Positions 16,739 to 25,341 of a stretch of 64,000 bases of DNA are shown here, piece after piece. Position numbers and translations under genes: made by a program. How positions within the stretch are numbered: the first letter of the stretch is position 1; each line of letters begins with the position of its first letter. Source of the stretch: G963691885 sp963691885 (lineage in GTDB: Bacteria; Pseudomonadota; Alphaproteobacteria; UBA8366; Aestuariispiraceae); contig OY829843.1 of assembly GCA_963691885.1 (NCBI GenBank), positions 4,278,001 through 4,342,000 on the forward strand, in the 5' to 3' direction. The notes beneath the pieces are model-generated. The model worked only from the letters and a program-made list of their open reading frames with translations, searched no databases and was not told the DNA's origin.

Positions 16739-17761
16739 ATGATGAAATCTACCTTGAAAAATACGGCCGCAGCCGTTGCCATTCTGGCCGGCGCTTTTGC
16801 TGCCCAGGGTGCAGCTCAGGCCAAAGAACTGAAATACGCCCATTTCCAGTCTGCGGATCTGACATCCCCGAAACATGCTGCCGCCTTGGCATTTGAGTCC
16901 TGTGTTGAGGGAAAGACATCAGGCAGCATCGATGTACAGGTTTACCCGGCCTCTCAGCTCGGTAACGGTGGTGAGGTTATCGAGGGCCTGCAGCTCGGCT
17001 CTTTGCACATGGCCGTTGTCCATGATGGACCGATCTCCGCCGTCTACAAACCCTTTGCTGTTCTGGCCATGCCCTATCTGTTCGATGATCAGGCCATGGC
17101 CTGGTCTATTGTCGATGGTGAATTCGGTGACGAGTTGTTCGAAGACATGCGCGATGTCACGGGCATCCGCGTACTCGGCCTGGCCGATAACGGTGTTCGC
17201 AACTTCACCAACTCCGTACGCCCGGTGGATGAGCCAGAAGATATGAAGGGCCTGAAAATGCGCGTCATGACCGCACCGGTCTGGACACGCTTGGTCGAGT
17301 CGCTCGGTGCGTCCGCGACGCCCGTTGCCTGGCTTGAACTGCCAAGCGCCCTGCAACAGGGCGTGGTTGATGGCCAGGAAAACGGCGTCACCAATATCGT
17401 CAACGCATCGCTCTACCAGCATCAGAAATACGTGTCCCTCGACGGTCACGTCTTCTCCTGGCACGCCTATATGATTGCCGACAGCTTCTATGAAGGCCTG
17501 ACAGAGAATGAGCAGGCTGCAGTCGACCAGTGTGTCCAGATCTCCAAGGTCATCCATCGTGGCATGACCGCCGCGCAGGACGCGAATGCCGCAACCATCC
17601 TTGGCGAAAAAGGGTTGGAAGTTGTGCCGGTAAGCCCCGACCAGAAACAGATGTTCCGGGAACTGGCCCAGCCAGCCGTTCGTGAATTCATCGTTGGTGA
17701 GATCGGCGAAGACTGGCCGAACAAACTGGATGATGCCGTTTCCGCCTATCGCGAAAACTGA
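16739..17761 (+). CDS. dctP: TRAP transporter substrate-binding protein, DctP family
   Basis: The periplasmic receptor of the TRAP system, 340 residues. I take ATG 16739, preceded by GAAGGAG; a longer upstream frame lies inside dctM. A signal peptide (STLKNTAAAVAILAGAFAAQGAAQA) is followed by LKYAHFQSADLTSPKHAAALAFESCVEGKT. The core has VYPASQLGNGGEVIEGLQLGSLHMAV, NGVRNFTNSVRPVDEPEDMKGLKMRVM and WLELPSALQQGVVDGQENGVTNI, all DctP-family signatures. The arginine of KMRVM normally binds the ligand carboxylate, so the substrate is probably an acid. Its identity is not readable. Confidence 0.95.
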   Translation: MMKSTLKNTAAAVAILAGAFAAQGAAQAKELKYAHFQSADLTSPKHAAALAFESCVEGKTSGSIDVQVYPASQLGNGGEVIEGLQLGSLHMAVVHDGPISAVYKPFAVLAMPYLFDDQAMAWSIVDGEFGDELFEDMRDVTGIRVLGLADNGVRNFTNSVRPVDEPEDMKGLKMRVMTAPVWTRLVESLGASATPVAWLELPSALQQGVVDGQENGVTNIVNASLYQHQKYVSLDGHVFSWHAYMIADSFYEGLTENEQAAVDQCVQISKVIHRGMTAAQDANAATILGEKGLEVVPVSPDQKQMFRELAQPAVREFIVGEIGEDWPNKLDDAVSAYREN

Positions 17762-17782
17762 TCTGGAAGTGGGGTGCGGTCC

Positions 17783-18781
17783 ATGTCAGTCAGTAAAAAC
17801 ACAGTGCTAGTTCTGGAACCTGGTTACGCCGATTACACATCGGAGCGTCAGATCCTGGCGGGCCAGAATGCTGAACTGATCATCGTCGGAAAAGACGAGG
17901 ACCCCACACCCCTGTTCGAAGCAAAGAAGGTGGTGGCCATCATGGTCCGGGAACGCAGAGTAACCGGTGCCATGATGGCTGCTGCCAAGGACCTTAAACT
18001 CGTTCAGCGCTATGGCGTCGGCGTGGATAATGTGGATCTTGAGGCCGCAACAGCATCCGGTATCTATGTTGCCAATATTCCGGACTACGGTGCCGAACAT
18101 GAAGTCAGCGATCAGGCAGTGGCACTCTATCTTGCCGTCGCCCGTCGTGTTGTTTCCCGCGACCGGGATATACGGCATGGGGCATGGAACGTCGGACAAC
18201 GGGAAATCATTCACGGACATCGCGGCGAAACGCTTGGCCTTGTGGGATTTGGCCGTATCGCCAGGGCCACAGCACACAAATTTCGGGCCCTTGGATTTGA
18301 TGAAATTCTGGTCAGTGATCCTGTGCTGACGGCGGAAGAAGCCGAAGACCTTAATGTTGAGCGATCCGATCTAGACACCCTCTTCCGATCTTCTCAGGTC
18401 ATCAGCCTGCATGCCCCCCTGACGGCTGAGACCCATCATATTGCCAATGCCAGTCGTATTGCCGCAATGCGGTCAGATGCCATTTTAATCAACGTCTCTA
18501 GAGGCGGCTTGGTTGACGAGGCGGCCCTGGCCGATGCCCTAAGCGAAGGACGCATAAGGGGCGCTGGAATAGATGTTTTGGAGCAGGAACCCCCTCAAGA
18601 CAGCACCCTGCTGCTCTATACGCCCAACACAGTTCTGTCTGATCACCTCGGCTGGTATTCCGAACAATCAGTAAAGAAACTGCAGACCCATGGCGCCGAA
18701 GAAGTCGTCCGCGTGCTTTCCGGCCACCCTCCCCGACATTGGGTCAATCCCTGGCCCCTGGATCAAACGGCTGCGCAGTAG
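17783..18781 (+). CDS. D-isomer-specific 2-hydroxyacid dehydrogenase
   Basis: An NAD(P)-dependent dehydrogenase of the phosphoglycerate/CtBP-like family that interconverts 2-hydroxyacids and 2-oxoacids. The Rossmann motif is LGLVGFGRIARA. Catalytic residues sit in LINVSRGGLVDEAAL (Arg), IDVLEQEPP (Glu) and VLSDHLGWYSE (His). The ending GHPPRHWVNPW recalls C-terminal-binding-protein-like dehydrogenases. ATG 17783 follows a TGGGG ribosome site; a GTG at 17774 is possible. It follows dctP by 21 bases and is probably cotranscribed, so it may act on the imported acid or on an intermediate. The substrate is unknown. Confidence 0.9.
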   Translation: MSVSKNTVLVLEPGYADYTSERQILAGQNAELIIVGKDEDPTPLFEAKKVVAIMVRERRVTGAMMAAAKDLKLVQRYGVGVDNVDLEAATASGIYVANIPDYGAEHEVSDQAVALYLAVARRVVSRDRDIRHGAWNVGQREIIHGHRGETLGLVGFGRIARATAHKFRALGFDEILVSDPVLTAEEAEDLNVERSDLDTLFRSSQVISLHAPLTAETHHIANASRIAAMRSDAILINVSRGGLVDEAALADALSEGRIRGAGIDVLEQEPPQDSTLLLYTPNTVLSDHLGWYSEQSVKKLQTHGAEEVVRVLSGHPPRHWVNPWPLDQTAAQ

Positions 18782-18823
18782 CGAGCCTGTGCATAGGAAA
18801 AATACAGATAAGGAGTATAAAAA

Positions 18824-19474
18824 ATGGAACTGAACGAACTGATCGAAGGGTTTAAAGGCGTAGCCACAGCAAGTGTGGCCGATGCCGTCGACAAAATCGC
18901 TGGCAAGAAAGGTTACCTGGACAACGCAATCAAACCCCGCATCAACGACAAACGGATTGCCGGACCAGCCGTAACTGTTCTGGAAGCACCCACGGAGGAA
19001 TTCGTTCCCCCGCAGCATGCCCTGGATGCCATTGATGAGGCAGAACCTGGATCCGTGATCGTGATCAGTATTGGCGGTGAGGAAAATGTTGCTGTGTGGG
19101 GCGGCCTGATGACGGCTGGTGCCGTTGCAAATAAACATGAAGGTGCAGTTCTGGATGGTGCAGTTCGTGACATCACCGAAATCCGCCGCGATTACGACTT
19201 TCCTGTCTTTGCCAGAGGGGCCTCGCCCGGCACGACCCTTGGCCGCCATAAAACACTGGACGCCAATATACCGGTCCCAATCGGTTCTGTGATGGTCAAC
19301 CCGGGTGACATTATCACCGGGGACATTGACGGGATCGTCGTGGTTCCGCGCGAGCATGCAGAAGAGGTGCTTGCCATGGCCCGTGAGATTGATGAGCGCG
19401 AGGCAGAACAGGCGCGGTTAATCATTCAGGCCGGCTCCCTTCGCGAGGGGCTGGCGAAATACGGCCGGATCTAG
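18824..19474 (+). CDS. RraA-family aldolase/decarboxylase-like protein
   Basis: A 216-residue member of the RraA/HMG-aldolase fold. The active-site segment is WGGLMTAGAVANKHEGAVLDGAVRDITEI, carrying the conserved Arg-Asp pair of class II (metal) pyruvate aldolases. The segment NPGDIITGDIDGIVVVP is also diagnostic. Such enzymes cleave 4-hydroxy-4-methyl-2-oxoglutarate-type acids or decarboxylate oxaloacetate, whereas true RraA inhibits RNase E. The catabolic setting behind a TRAP transporter and dehydrogenase favours aldolase or decarboxylase activity. AAGGAG lies a few bases before the ATG. Confidence 0.88.
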   Translation: MELNELIEGFKGVATASVADAVDKIAGKKGYLDNAIKPRINDKRIAGPAVTVLEAPTEEFVPPQHALDAIDEAEPGSVIVISIGGEENVAVWGGLMTAGAVANKHEGAVLDGAVRDITEIRRDYDFPVFARGASPGTTLGRHKTLDANIPVPIGSVMVNPGDIITGDIDGIVVVPREHAEEVLAMAREIDEREAEQARLIIQAGSLREGLAKYGRI

Positions 19475-19526
19475 AATCCGGTCTTAGCCGTTTTCAACAC
19501 AATCAATATCAGAAAGGGAGATTATC

Positions 19527-20738
19527 GTGACCCATAAACGATCCATATTCGCCGCAGCTGCTTTCGCTGCGGCAACCACCCTCGCCAGTTTTTCAACCGT
19601 CGCGCAAGAGCCCGCACTTGAAGTGGTCGCGGAATGGAACAGCCTGCCCTATCAGGTTCAGGATGCCGCCGTGAAGCAGGCCTGGGAAAATAGCGAAATA
19701 TTTGGAAAGGCCCTCATTCAGGGGGCGAAGCTGGATAGCGACGGCAATATCTATGTGTCGACAGCCCGTTGGGGCGGGCCGGGAATTCCGGCCACATTAT
19801 CCAAGCTGGTCAAAGATGGCGATGGCTGGGCGCTGCAGCCCTACCCTTCTGAAGAAATGAATGCCATGTCAAACGCTGCAGGTCTTAAAGCCGTGCTTGG
19901 GTTTGAAATCGACCGCAACGATGTGATGTGGATCCTTGATCAGGGTCATGTTGCGGGCGGTGAAAATGCACCAGGTGACGCAAAACTCGTTCTGTGGGAT
20001 ATCAATGCCAACAAGGAAATTCAGCGCTATGACTTTCCGGCTGATCAGGCCCATCCGAAATGCTCATTTCTCAATGATCTTGCCGTGGATAACGACACCG
20101 GATTCGCCTATATCGCGGATAGCGGTATTTTTTGTAACCCGCTGCATGGCGGACTTCTGATTTATGATCAAAACACCAACACCGCGCGCCGGATCCTGGA
20201 TCAGCACAAATTCACCAATAACGAGCCGCATTTCTTCTTCAACATTGATAATCGTCCTGTCCTGAAAGGCGGCGGCATGCAAACGGGTGCAGATGGCATC
20301 GCACTGTCCGGCGACAAGGGGACCGTTTATTGGACGAACCTGACGGGCAACACACTCTATTCGCTGGACACCGATCTGTTGCGGGATTTTGAAACCTCGG
20401 AAACGGTTATCGAGAACGCGGTCCGTCAGGTCATGTCGCTCCCCTCCAACACCGACGGGATGACGGGTGACCGGGATAACAACATCTATATGACCGCGCT
20501 CAGCCTGGATGGCTTAATGAGGTTGGATGGCAAAACCGGCCAATTGTCCCGTTTCCTCCATCATCCCGAAATGAATTGGCCGGACACACTGGCCTGGGGA
20601 CCGGATGGCGCCCTCTACATCGTTTCAAACCATCTACATGTATGGGTCGATGGTGAAATGAACTTTGAGAACCCGGAAATACCAAACTTCCGGATCTGGA
20701 AGGTTCCCGGCGTCGGGAGCAGTTACACCGCTGAATAA
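19527..20738 (+). CDS. exported SMP-30/major royal jelly-like protein
   Basis: A 403-residue secreted beta-propeller protein. The start is GTG 19527 after AAGGGAG, and a signal peptide ends ASFSTVAQE. Repeated blade motifs such as KLDSDGNIYVS, LAVDNDTGFAYIADS, GADGIALSGDKGTVYWT and TLAWGPDGALYIVSNHLHV place it in the royal-jelly/yellow or SMP-30/gluconolactonase superfamily. Members include lactonases that need calcium or zinc. In this operon it could hydrolyse a sugar lactone in the periplasm before uptake by the TRAP system. That role is inference. It is last before a strong terminator. Confidence 0.85.
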   Translation: MTHKRSIFAAAAFAAATTLASFSTVAQEPALEVVAEWNSLPYQVQDAAVKQAWENSEIFGKALIQGAKLDSDGNIYVSTARWGGPGIPATLSKLVKDGDGWALQPYPSEEMNAMSNAAGLKAVLGFEIDRNDVMWILDQGHVAGGENAPGDAKLVLWDINANKEIQRYDFPADQAHPKCSFLNDLAVDNDTGFAYIADSGIFCNPLHGGLLIYDQNTNTARRILDQHKFTNNEPHFFFNIDNRPVLKGGGMQTGADGIALSGDKGTVYWTNLTGNTLYSLDTDLLRDFETSETVIENAVRQVMSLPSNTDGMTGDRDNNIYMTALSLDGLMRLDGKTGQLSRFLHHPEMNWPDTLAWGPDGALYIVSNHLHVWVDGEMNFENPEIPNFRIWKVPGVGSSYTAE

Positions 20739-20754
20739 CCTGCCCTGTTCAACT

Positions 20755-20790
20755 GGTGGCACCTCTCGCTCGGGGTGCCACCCCTTTTTT
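20755..20790 (+). terminator. rho-independent terminator of the TRAP operon
   Basis: GGTGGCACC (20755-20763) pairs perfectly with GGTGCCACC (20774-20782), followed by CCTTTTTT. It lies between the propeller protein and the sugar kinase, so the kinase may be read through weakly or have its own promoter. Confidence 0.88.
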
Positions 20791-20808
20791 AATTACGGAG
20801 TTTGATTA

Positions 20809-21723
20809 ATGGCTTTGGACATATTATGTTTTGGCGAACCACTGCTTGAGTTCAACCAACAACCAGACGGCCTATTTCTGCGTGGTTTTGGCGGGGATAC
20901 ATCCAATTGTGCGATTGCCGCCTCACGGCAAGGGGCAAAGGTGGGGTTTCTGACAAGACTTGGATCAGACGCTTTTGCAGATGATCTCATGGCGCTATGG
21001 CAGGAAGAAGGTGTCGACACCAGTCATATTGACCGCGTGGCGGATGCGCCGACCGGGATTTATTTTGTCAGCCATGGACCGGACGGCCATCAATTCACCT
21101 ATCGCCGGGCGGGCTCTGCCAGTTGTTTCGCCTCCCCCGACTGGTTGCCCAAGGACTATCTGAAAAGCGCCAAGGTTCTGCATGTATCCGGAATCAGCCA
21201 GGCGATTTCTGACAGTGCCGCAGATGCGGTCTTTACCGCGATTGAAACCGTTCGGGATGCTGGCGGTCTGGTATCCTATGACACAAATCTTCGCCTGAAA
21301 CTGTGGCCACTGGATCGCGCACGGGCGGTCACCCATGCAGCTATGGCCCGCTGCCAAATTGCGCTACCCGGTCTAGAGGATGCAGAACATTTAACCGGAC
21401 GCAGTGAGCCTGATGCAATCGCCGATTTCTATCTGAATCTGGGGGCCGAAATTGTCGCCCTGACGCTCGGATCAAAGGGAACACTGATCGCAACAACAAC
21501 CGAACGGCGGATCATTTCCGGCCGCAAAGTCACACCTGTGGATGCCACCGCAGCCGGGGATACGTTTGACGGCGCGTTTCTCGCGCGACTTGTCGCCGGG
21601 GATTCACCGTTTGATGCAGCCGCTTATGCAAATGCCGCCGCCGCCCTTTCGACCCAGGGATACGGTGCCGTTGCACCCATGCCCCATGCAGATGCCGTTC
21701 AAGAATTTCTGAGTGAAGGGTGA
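20809..21723 (+). CDS. PfkB-family sugar kinase, 2-keto-3-deoxygluconate kinase-like
   Basis: A 304-residue ribokinase-fold kinase. The N-terminal GFGGDTSNCAIAASRQGAKVGFLTRLGSDAFADDL and the C-terminal VDATAAGDTFDGAFLARL (anion hole and catalytic Asp) are diagnostic. Overall it is closest to KDG kinases, which make 2-keto-3-deoxy-6-phosphogluconate for the Entner-Doudoroff route. CGGAG precedes the ATG. It follows the TRAP operon terminator by 18 bases and probably belongs to the same pathway. The exact substrate is inferred from family resemblance. Confidence 0.88.
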   Translation: MALDILCFGEPLLEFNQQPDGLFLRGFGGDTSNCAIAASRQGAKVGFLTRLGSDAFADDLMALWQEEGVDTSHIDRVADAPTGIYFVSHGPDGHQFTYRRAGSASCFASPDWLPKDYLKSAKVLHVSGISQAISDSAADAVFTAIETVRDAGGLVSYDTNLRLKLWPLDRARAVTHAAMARCQIALPGLEDAEHLTGRSEPDAIADFYLNLGAEIVALTLGSKGTLIATTTERRIISGRKVTPVDATAAGDTFDGAFLARLVAGDSPFDAAAYANAAAALSTQGYGAVAPMPHADAVQEFLSEG

Positions 21724-21731
21724 TTTCAGCG

Positions 21732-22109
21732 TTAAACCGCGATCAGGGCCGCAGCGACACGGCGGCCTTCCGACAGCAGGATATTATAGGTCCGGCAGGC
21801 CGCCCCCGTATCCATAAAATCCACGGAGAGGCCAGCTGCGTCGCGGATATCCTGCCGGATGGATGGCTTCAGAAAGCCGGTATCACCGCCGGTGCCCAGT
21901 AACAGAACCTCAACCTCCGGGGTTGCCGCCCGGACGAGAGCAAGGCTCTCGCCGGTTACCTCATCCACCGAGGTCACATCCCAATCGAATACCTGGTTGG
22001 GAAAAACAATAATGGATCCCTTATAGGATTCTTCAGCCACCATGAAACGGCCCGGACCATAGGAATCGATGACTTTTCGGTCGGCGGGTATAAGCGGGGT
22101 TATATCCAA
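21732..22109 (-). CDS. Mth938-like (NDUFAF3/DUF498) protein
   Basis: A 125-residue protein of the Mth938/DUF498 family, to which the mitochondrial complex I assembly factor NDUFAF3 belongs. Typical stretches are IDSYGPGRFMVAEESYKGSIIVFP, VEVLLLGTGGDTGFLKPSIR and FMDTGAACRTYNILLSEGRRVAAALI. It follows secF by 12 bases on the same strand, a linkage also seen in other alphaproteobacteria, and converges with the kinase gene eight bases away. No catalytic residues are known for the family. A part in complex I assembly is inferred from the mitochondrial homologue. Confidence 0.88.
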   Translation of the reverse strand: MDITPLIPADRKVIDSYGPGRFMVAEESYKGSIIVFPNQVFDWDVTSVDEVTGESLALVRAATPEVEVLLLGTGGDTGFLKPSIRQDIRDAAGLSVDFMDTGAACRTYNILLSEGRRVAAALIAV

Positions 22110-22121
22110 GAGGGTGGCCGA

Positions 22122-23066
22122 TCAGGAGTTGCTGTCAGGTGCGGCTTGCTCCGCAAACGGGGCCTCATCCTCGTCACCCCGACGGGGGCGCAGATACAAC
22201 AAGGTCGGTACCGCCACAAAAAGCGACGAATAGGTACCGATGATCACACCCCAGATCATCGCAATCACAAACCCCTGGATGACGGACCCGCCAAGGAAAT
22301 AGAGGGCCAGCAATGCAATCATGGTTGTCGCCGAGGTCATGATCGTCCGGGACAGGGTCCGGTTGATCGCCAGGTCAAAAAGCTCCGGGAACGGCATCAC
22401 CTTGTATTTGCGCAGGCTTTCACGCACGCGGTCAAAAACCACAACCGTATCGTTGATCGAATACCCGGCAATCGTCAGGATCGCCGCCACGGTGGCGAGG
22501 TTAAACTCAAGCTGCAACAGAGCGAACAAACCGATCGTGGAAATCACGTCATGGGTCAGTGCTATGATCGCCCCCACACCATATTGCCACTCAAACCGGA
22601 ACCAGATGTAAATCAGGATCGCCCCGATGGCGGCCAGAACGGCGTAAAGGGCCGCTTCCTGAAGCTCAGCACCAACAGTCGGTCCGACAACCTCATTCCG
22701 ACGATACTCAGAGACCATGTCTCCGAGCGCGTCTTTGATGATGGTTACAGCCTCTTGCTGTGCACCATCCCCGCCTTCCTGACGCTGCACACGGATCAGC
22801 AAATCGTCTGGCGCACCAAATTCCTGAATGGAAACCTCACCCAGTCCGAGGCCGCTTAAGCGGTCGCGGAACTCACCAATATCGGCAGGCCCCTCTGTTT
22901 TGACCTCAAGCAGAATACCGCCCAGAAAATCGATACCCAGGTTCAGACCCTTGCCACCCAGCAAACCAATTGAGCCGAGGATCAGGAGGGCTGAAAACGC
23001 AAAACCGATCTTGTGAAACCGAATGAACGGAAACTTCGGATCTTTCGGAACCAGTTGAAGAAGCAT
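22122..23066 (-). CDS. secF: protein translocase subunit SecF
   Basis: With SecD this forms the membrane complex that uses the proton motive force to finish Sec-dependent export. The 314-residue protein has an N-terminal helix (FHKIGFAFSALLILGSIGLL), a periplasmic loop starting LGIDFLGGILLEVKT, and five further helices. The signatures are YSINDTVVVFDRVRE and NRTLSRTIMTSATTMIALLALYFLGG. It lies 12 bases downstream of secD and is part of the yajC-secD-secF operon. Confidence 0.97.
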   Translation of the reverse strand: MLLQLVPKDPKFPFIRFHKIGFAFSALLILGSIGLLGGKGLNLGIDFLGGILLEVKTEGPADIGEFRDRLSGLGLGEVSIQEFGAPDDLLIRVQRQEGGDGAQQEAVTIIKDALGDMVSEYRRNEVVGPTVGAELQEAALYAVLAAIGAILIYIWFRFEWQYGVGAIIALTHDVISTIGLFALLQLEFNLATVAAILTIAGYSINDTVVVFDRVRESLRKYKVMPFPELFDLAINRTLSRTIMTSATTMIALLALYFLGGSVIQGFVIAMIWGVIIGTYSSLFVAVPTLLYLRPRRGDEDEAPFAEQAAPDSNS

Positions 23067-23078
23067 GATCTCGCTATC

Positions 23079-24632
23079 CTAAATCGGAAGGGTTTTCGGT
23101 TTGGCGCTGCGCAACCAGGTAACCACCAGAAAGCGCGTTACCATGATGGCCGTGAACATCGATGTCAGGATCCCGACCGACAAAGTGACGGCAAACCCCT
23201 TGATCGGACCAGATCCGAAAGCAAACAGCAGAACCGCCGCAATCAAGGTTGTCACATTCGCATCGATAATGGTGGTCAGGGCCTGACGATACCCGGAATC
23301 GACAGCGGAAAGCGGCGTTCGCCCGGCCCGCGTCTCTTCCCGGATCCTCTCAAAAATCAGTACGTTCGCGTCAACCGCCATGCCGATTGTCAGCACGATA
23401 CCCGCGATACCCGGCAAGGTAAGGGTCGCCTGCAAAGCTGACAGGATCGCAACAATAAGCATGATATTGATGATCAACGCCGCGTTCGCCATCATACCGA
23501 ACCGGCCATAAGACAGGACCATGAAACCGACAACCAGGATCATCCCGACTATACTGGCGATCCGGCCTGCATCGATCGAGTCTTGACCCAGCCCCGGCCC
23601 GACAGTCCGCTCTTCAAGAAAGCTGATCGGTGCCGGCAAGGCACCTGCCCGGAGCAGGAGCGAAAGATCACCGACTTCCTGAACCGAGAAAGCGCCTGAG
23701 ATAATGCCGCTGCCGCCCAGAATGGCGTCGCGGATCACCGGTGCGGAAATCACCTTGTTATCAAGGACAATGGCCAGATAGCGGCCAACATTATCTTTCG
23801 TCACATCGCCAAACTGACGTGCACCCAATGTGTCAAACCGGAAGCTGACGACCGGCTGATTGTCCTGGAAACTGGGCTGTGCGTCGGTCAGGCGCTCACC
23901 ACTGACGCGAACCCGTCGCTCAACCAGATAATTCCCGCCCCCTTCATTGGCAGGCAGTATCATGGTTCCGGGCGGTGCAGAATTCGGTGCAACCCCGGGT
24001 GTCGATCCCTCTTCCAACAGATGGAAAGTCATCTTGGCCGTTTGACCAATGACGGACTTCAGCGCTTCGGGATCATCAAACCCCGGAACCTGAACAACAA
24101 TGCGTTCAGCCCCCTGACGCTGGATCAACGGCTCTCTCGTACCCAACTCGTCAATACGACGGCGAATAATTTCAACTGACTGATCGACCGCGTTTGTCCG
24201 GGCTTCGGCAAGACCCTGCTCATCGAGTGTCACGGCAAATTGCGCGTTATCTTCAGACACCTGCAGTGTCAGATCGATTTCCCGGATCAGGGACAAAACC
24301 TCATTCGCCCGGGCCGCATCGCGCAAACCGAACCGAACAGAGGCACCCTGAACACTCAGATTCGTGTAGCCGATCCGTTCGCCACGCAACGCCCGCCGGA
24401 TGGCGTCTTCGGTTGATTCAAACCGCTCCGTGATGACCGTGTCGGTATCGACTTCCAGCAACAGATGGGAGCCACCCTGCAGATCCAGCCCCAGGCTCAT
24501 GGTCTTGCCAGGCGCATAATCCGGAAGTCCCTCAAACGTATCCTCAGGGAAAAAGTTTGGGACGGCGTAAATGATCCCGAAGGCACAAATGATGCCGATC
24601 AGGGCCTTTTTCCATGTGGGGAAATTGAGCAT
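23079..24632 (-). CDS. secD: protein translocase subunit SecD
   Basis: The larger partner of SecF, 517 residues. An N-terminal helix (KKALIGIICAFGIIYAVPNFF) is followed by the P1 domain starting MSLGLDLQGGSHLLLEVD. A second periplasmic domain contains KVISAPVIRDAILGGSGIISG. The C-terminal membrane part carries GMAVDANVLIFERIREE, the conserved proton-path region, and GYRQALTTIIDANVTTLIAA. Length is near the short end of the family, typical for alphaproteobacteria. It lies downstream of yajC with a gap of about 107 bases. Confidence 0.97.
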   Translation of the reverse strand: MLNFPTWKKALIGIICAFGIIYAVPNFFPEDTFEGLPDYAPGKTMSLGLDLQGGSHLLLEVDTDTVITERFESTEDAIRRALRGERIGYTNLSVQGASVRFGLRDAARANEVLSLIREIDLTLQVSEDNAQFAVTLDEQGLAEARTNAVDQSVEIIRRRIDELGTREPLIQRQGAERIVVQVPGFDDPEALKSVIGQTAKMTFHLLEEGSTPGVAPNSAPPGTMILPANEGGGNYLVERRVRVSGERLTDAQPSFQDNQPVVSFRFDTLGARQFGDVTKDNVGRYLAIVLDNKVISAPVIRDAILGGSGIISGAFSVQEVGDLSLLLRAGALPAPISFLEERTVGPGLGQDSIDAGRIASIVGMILVVGFMVLSYGRFGMMANAALIINIMLIVAILSALQATLTLPGIAGIVLTIGMAVDANVLIFERIREETRAGRTPLSAVDSGYRQALTTIIDANVTTLIAAVLLFAFGSGPIKGFAVTLSVGILTSMFTAIMVTRFLVVTWLRSAKPKTLPI

Positions 24633-24739
24633 GCGCGAGAAGCTCTCACAAAATTCTAGGGGTTGATGTCAATGGTTGTGACCAGCGGGTGTTGGCGGTT
24701 TCCTCCAGCCAAAACCACCAAACCTGATACAGCCTTGGA

Positions 24740-25138
24740 CTATTCAGACTTTTCCTCGGACTCTTCGTCCTTCGCGTCTTCTTTCTTGCTGTCCTTCTTA
24801 TCGTCCTTGGACGATTTGACCGGGTCAGTTTTGCTGATCACATCCATCAAAGTGCCGGACGCGACGCGGACCTTCATGCCATCACCGATTTCGACCTGCA
24901 ATTCGTTTTCATCGATGACTTTGGTCACAGTGCCAAAAATCCCGCCACCGGTCAGAACACGATCACCACGGCGGACAGCCTTCAGTTTTGCCTGATGCTC
25001 TTTCTGTTTCTTCTGCTGCGGACGGATCAGCAAGAAATAGAAAATTGCGAAGATCAAGATAAGCGGCAGAAACGATCCAAGCATTTCCATACCGCCACCA
25101 CCACCGGCACCCTGGGCCCATGCGGACGAAATAAACAT
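24740..25138 (-). CDS. yajC: Sec translocase accessory subunit YajC
   Basis: A small inner-membrane protein that associates with SecDF. The single helix LPLILIFAIFYFLLIRPQQKKQKEHQAKL and the following VRRGDRVLTGGGIFGTVTKVIDENELQVEI are the family hallmarks. The C-terminus is an extra lysine/aspartate/glutamate-rich tail (about residues 104-132) of low complexity. At 132 residues it is slightly longer than the E. coli protein because of that tail. It is the first gene of the operon. Confidence 0.95.
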   Translation of the reverse strand: MFISSAWAQGAGGGGGMEMLGSFLPLILIFAIFYFLLIRPQQKKQKEHQAKLKAVRRGDRVLTGGGIFGTVTKVIDENELQVEIGDGMKVRVASGTLMDVISKTDPVKSSKDDKKDSKKEDAKDEESEEKSE

Positions 25139-25341
25139 TCAAACTCTCCTCAGGCGTCGGAACCTAACGCATATATTGCTGCGCGATCCCATTAAAAATC
25201 AGCCGGGACTATAGCTTTACCCAGCGCTTTTGCAACGCCAAGAGAGACACTAAGAGACAGGGCAGACATGGATCGGTTTTTTACACCTTCTGCTGCTCTG
25301 CCAATTGACCGATCACCCCTTGGGACTTAGGTTCCCGACCC

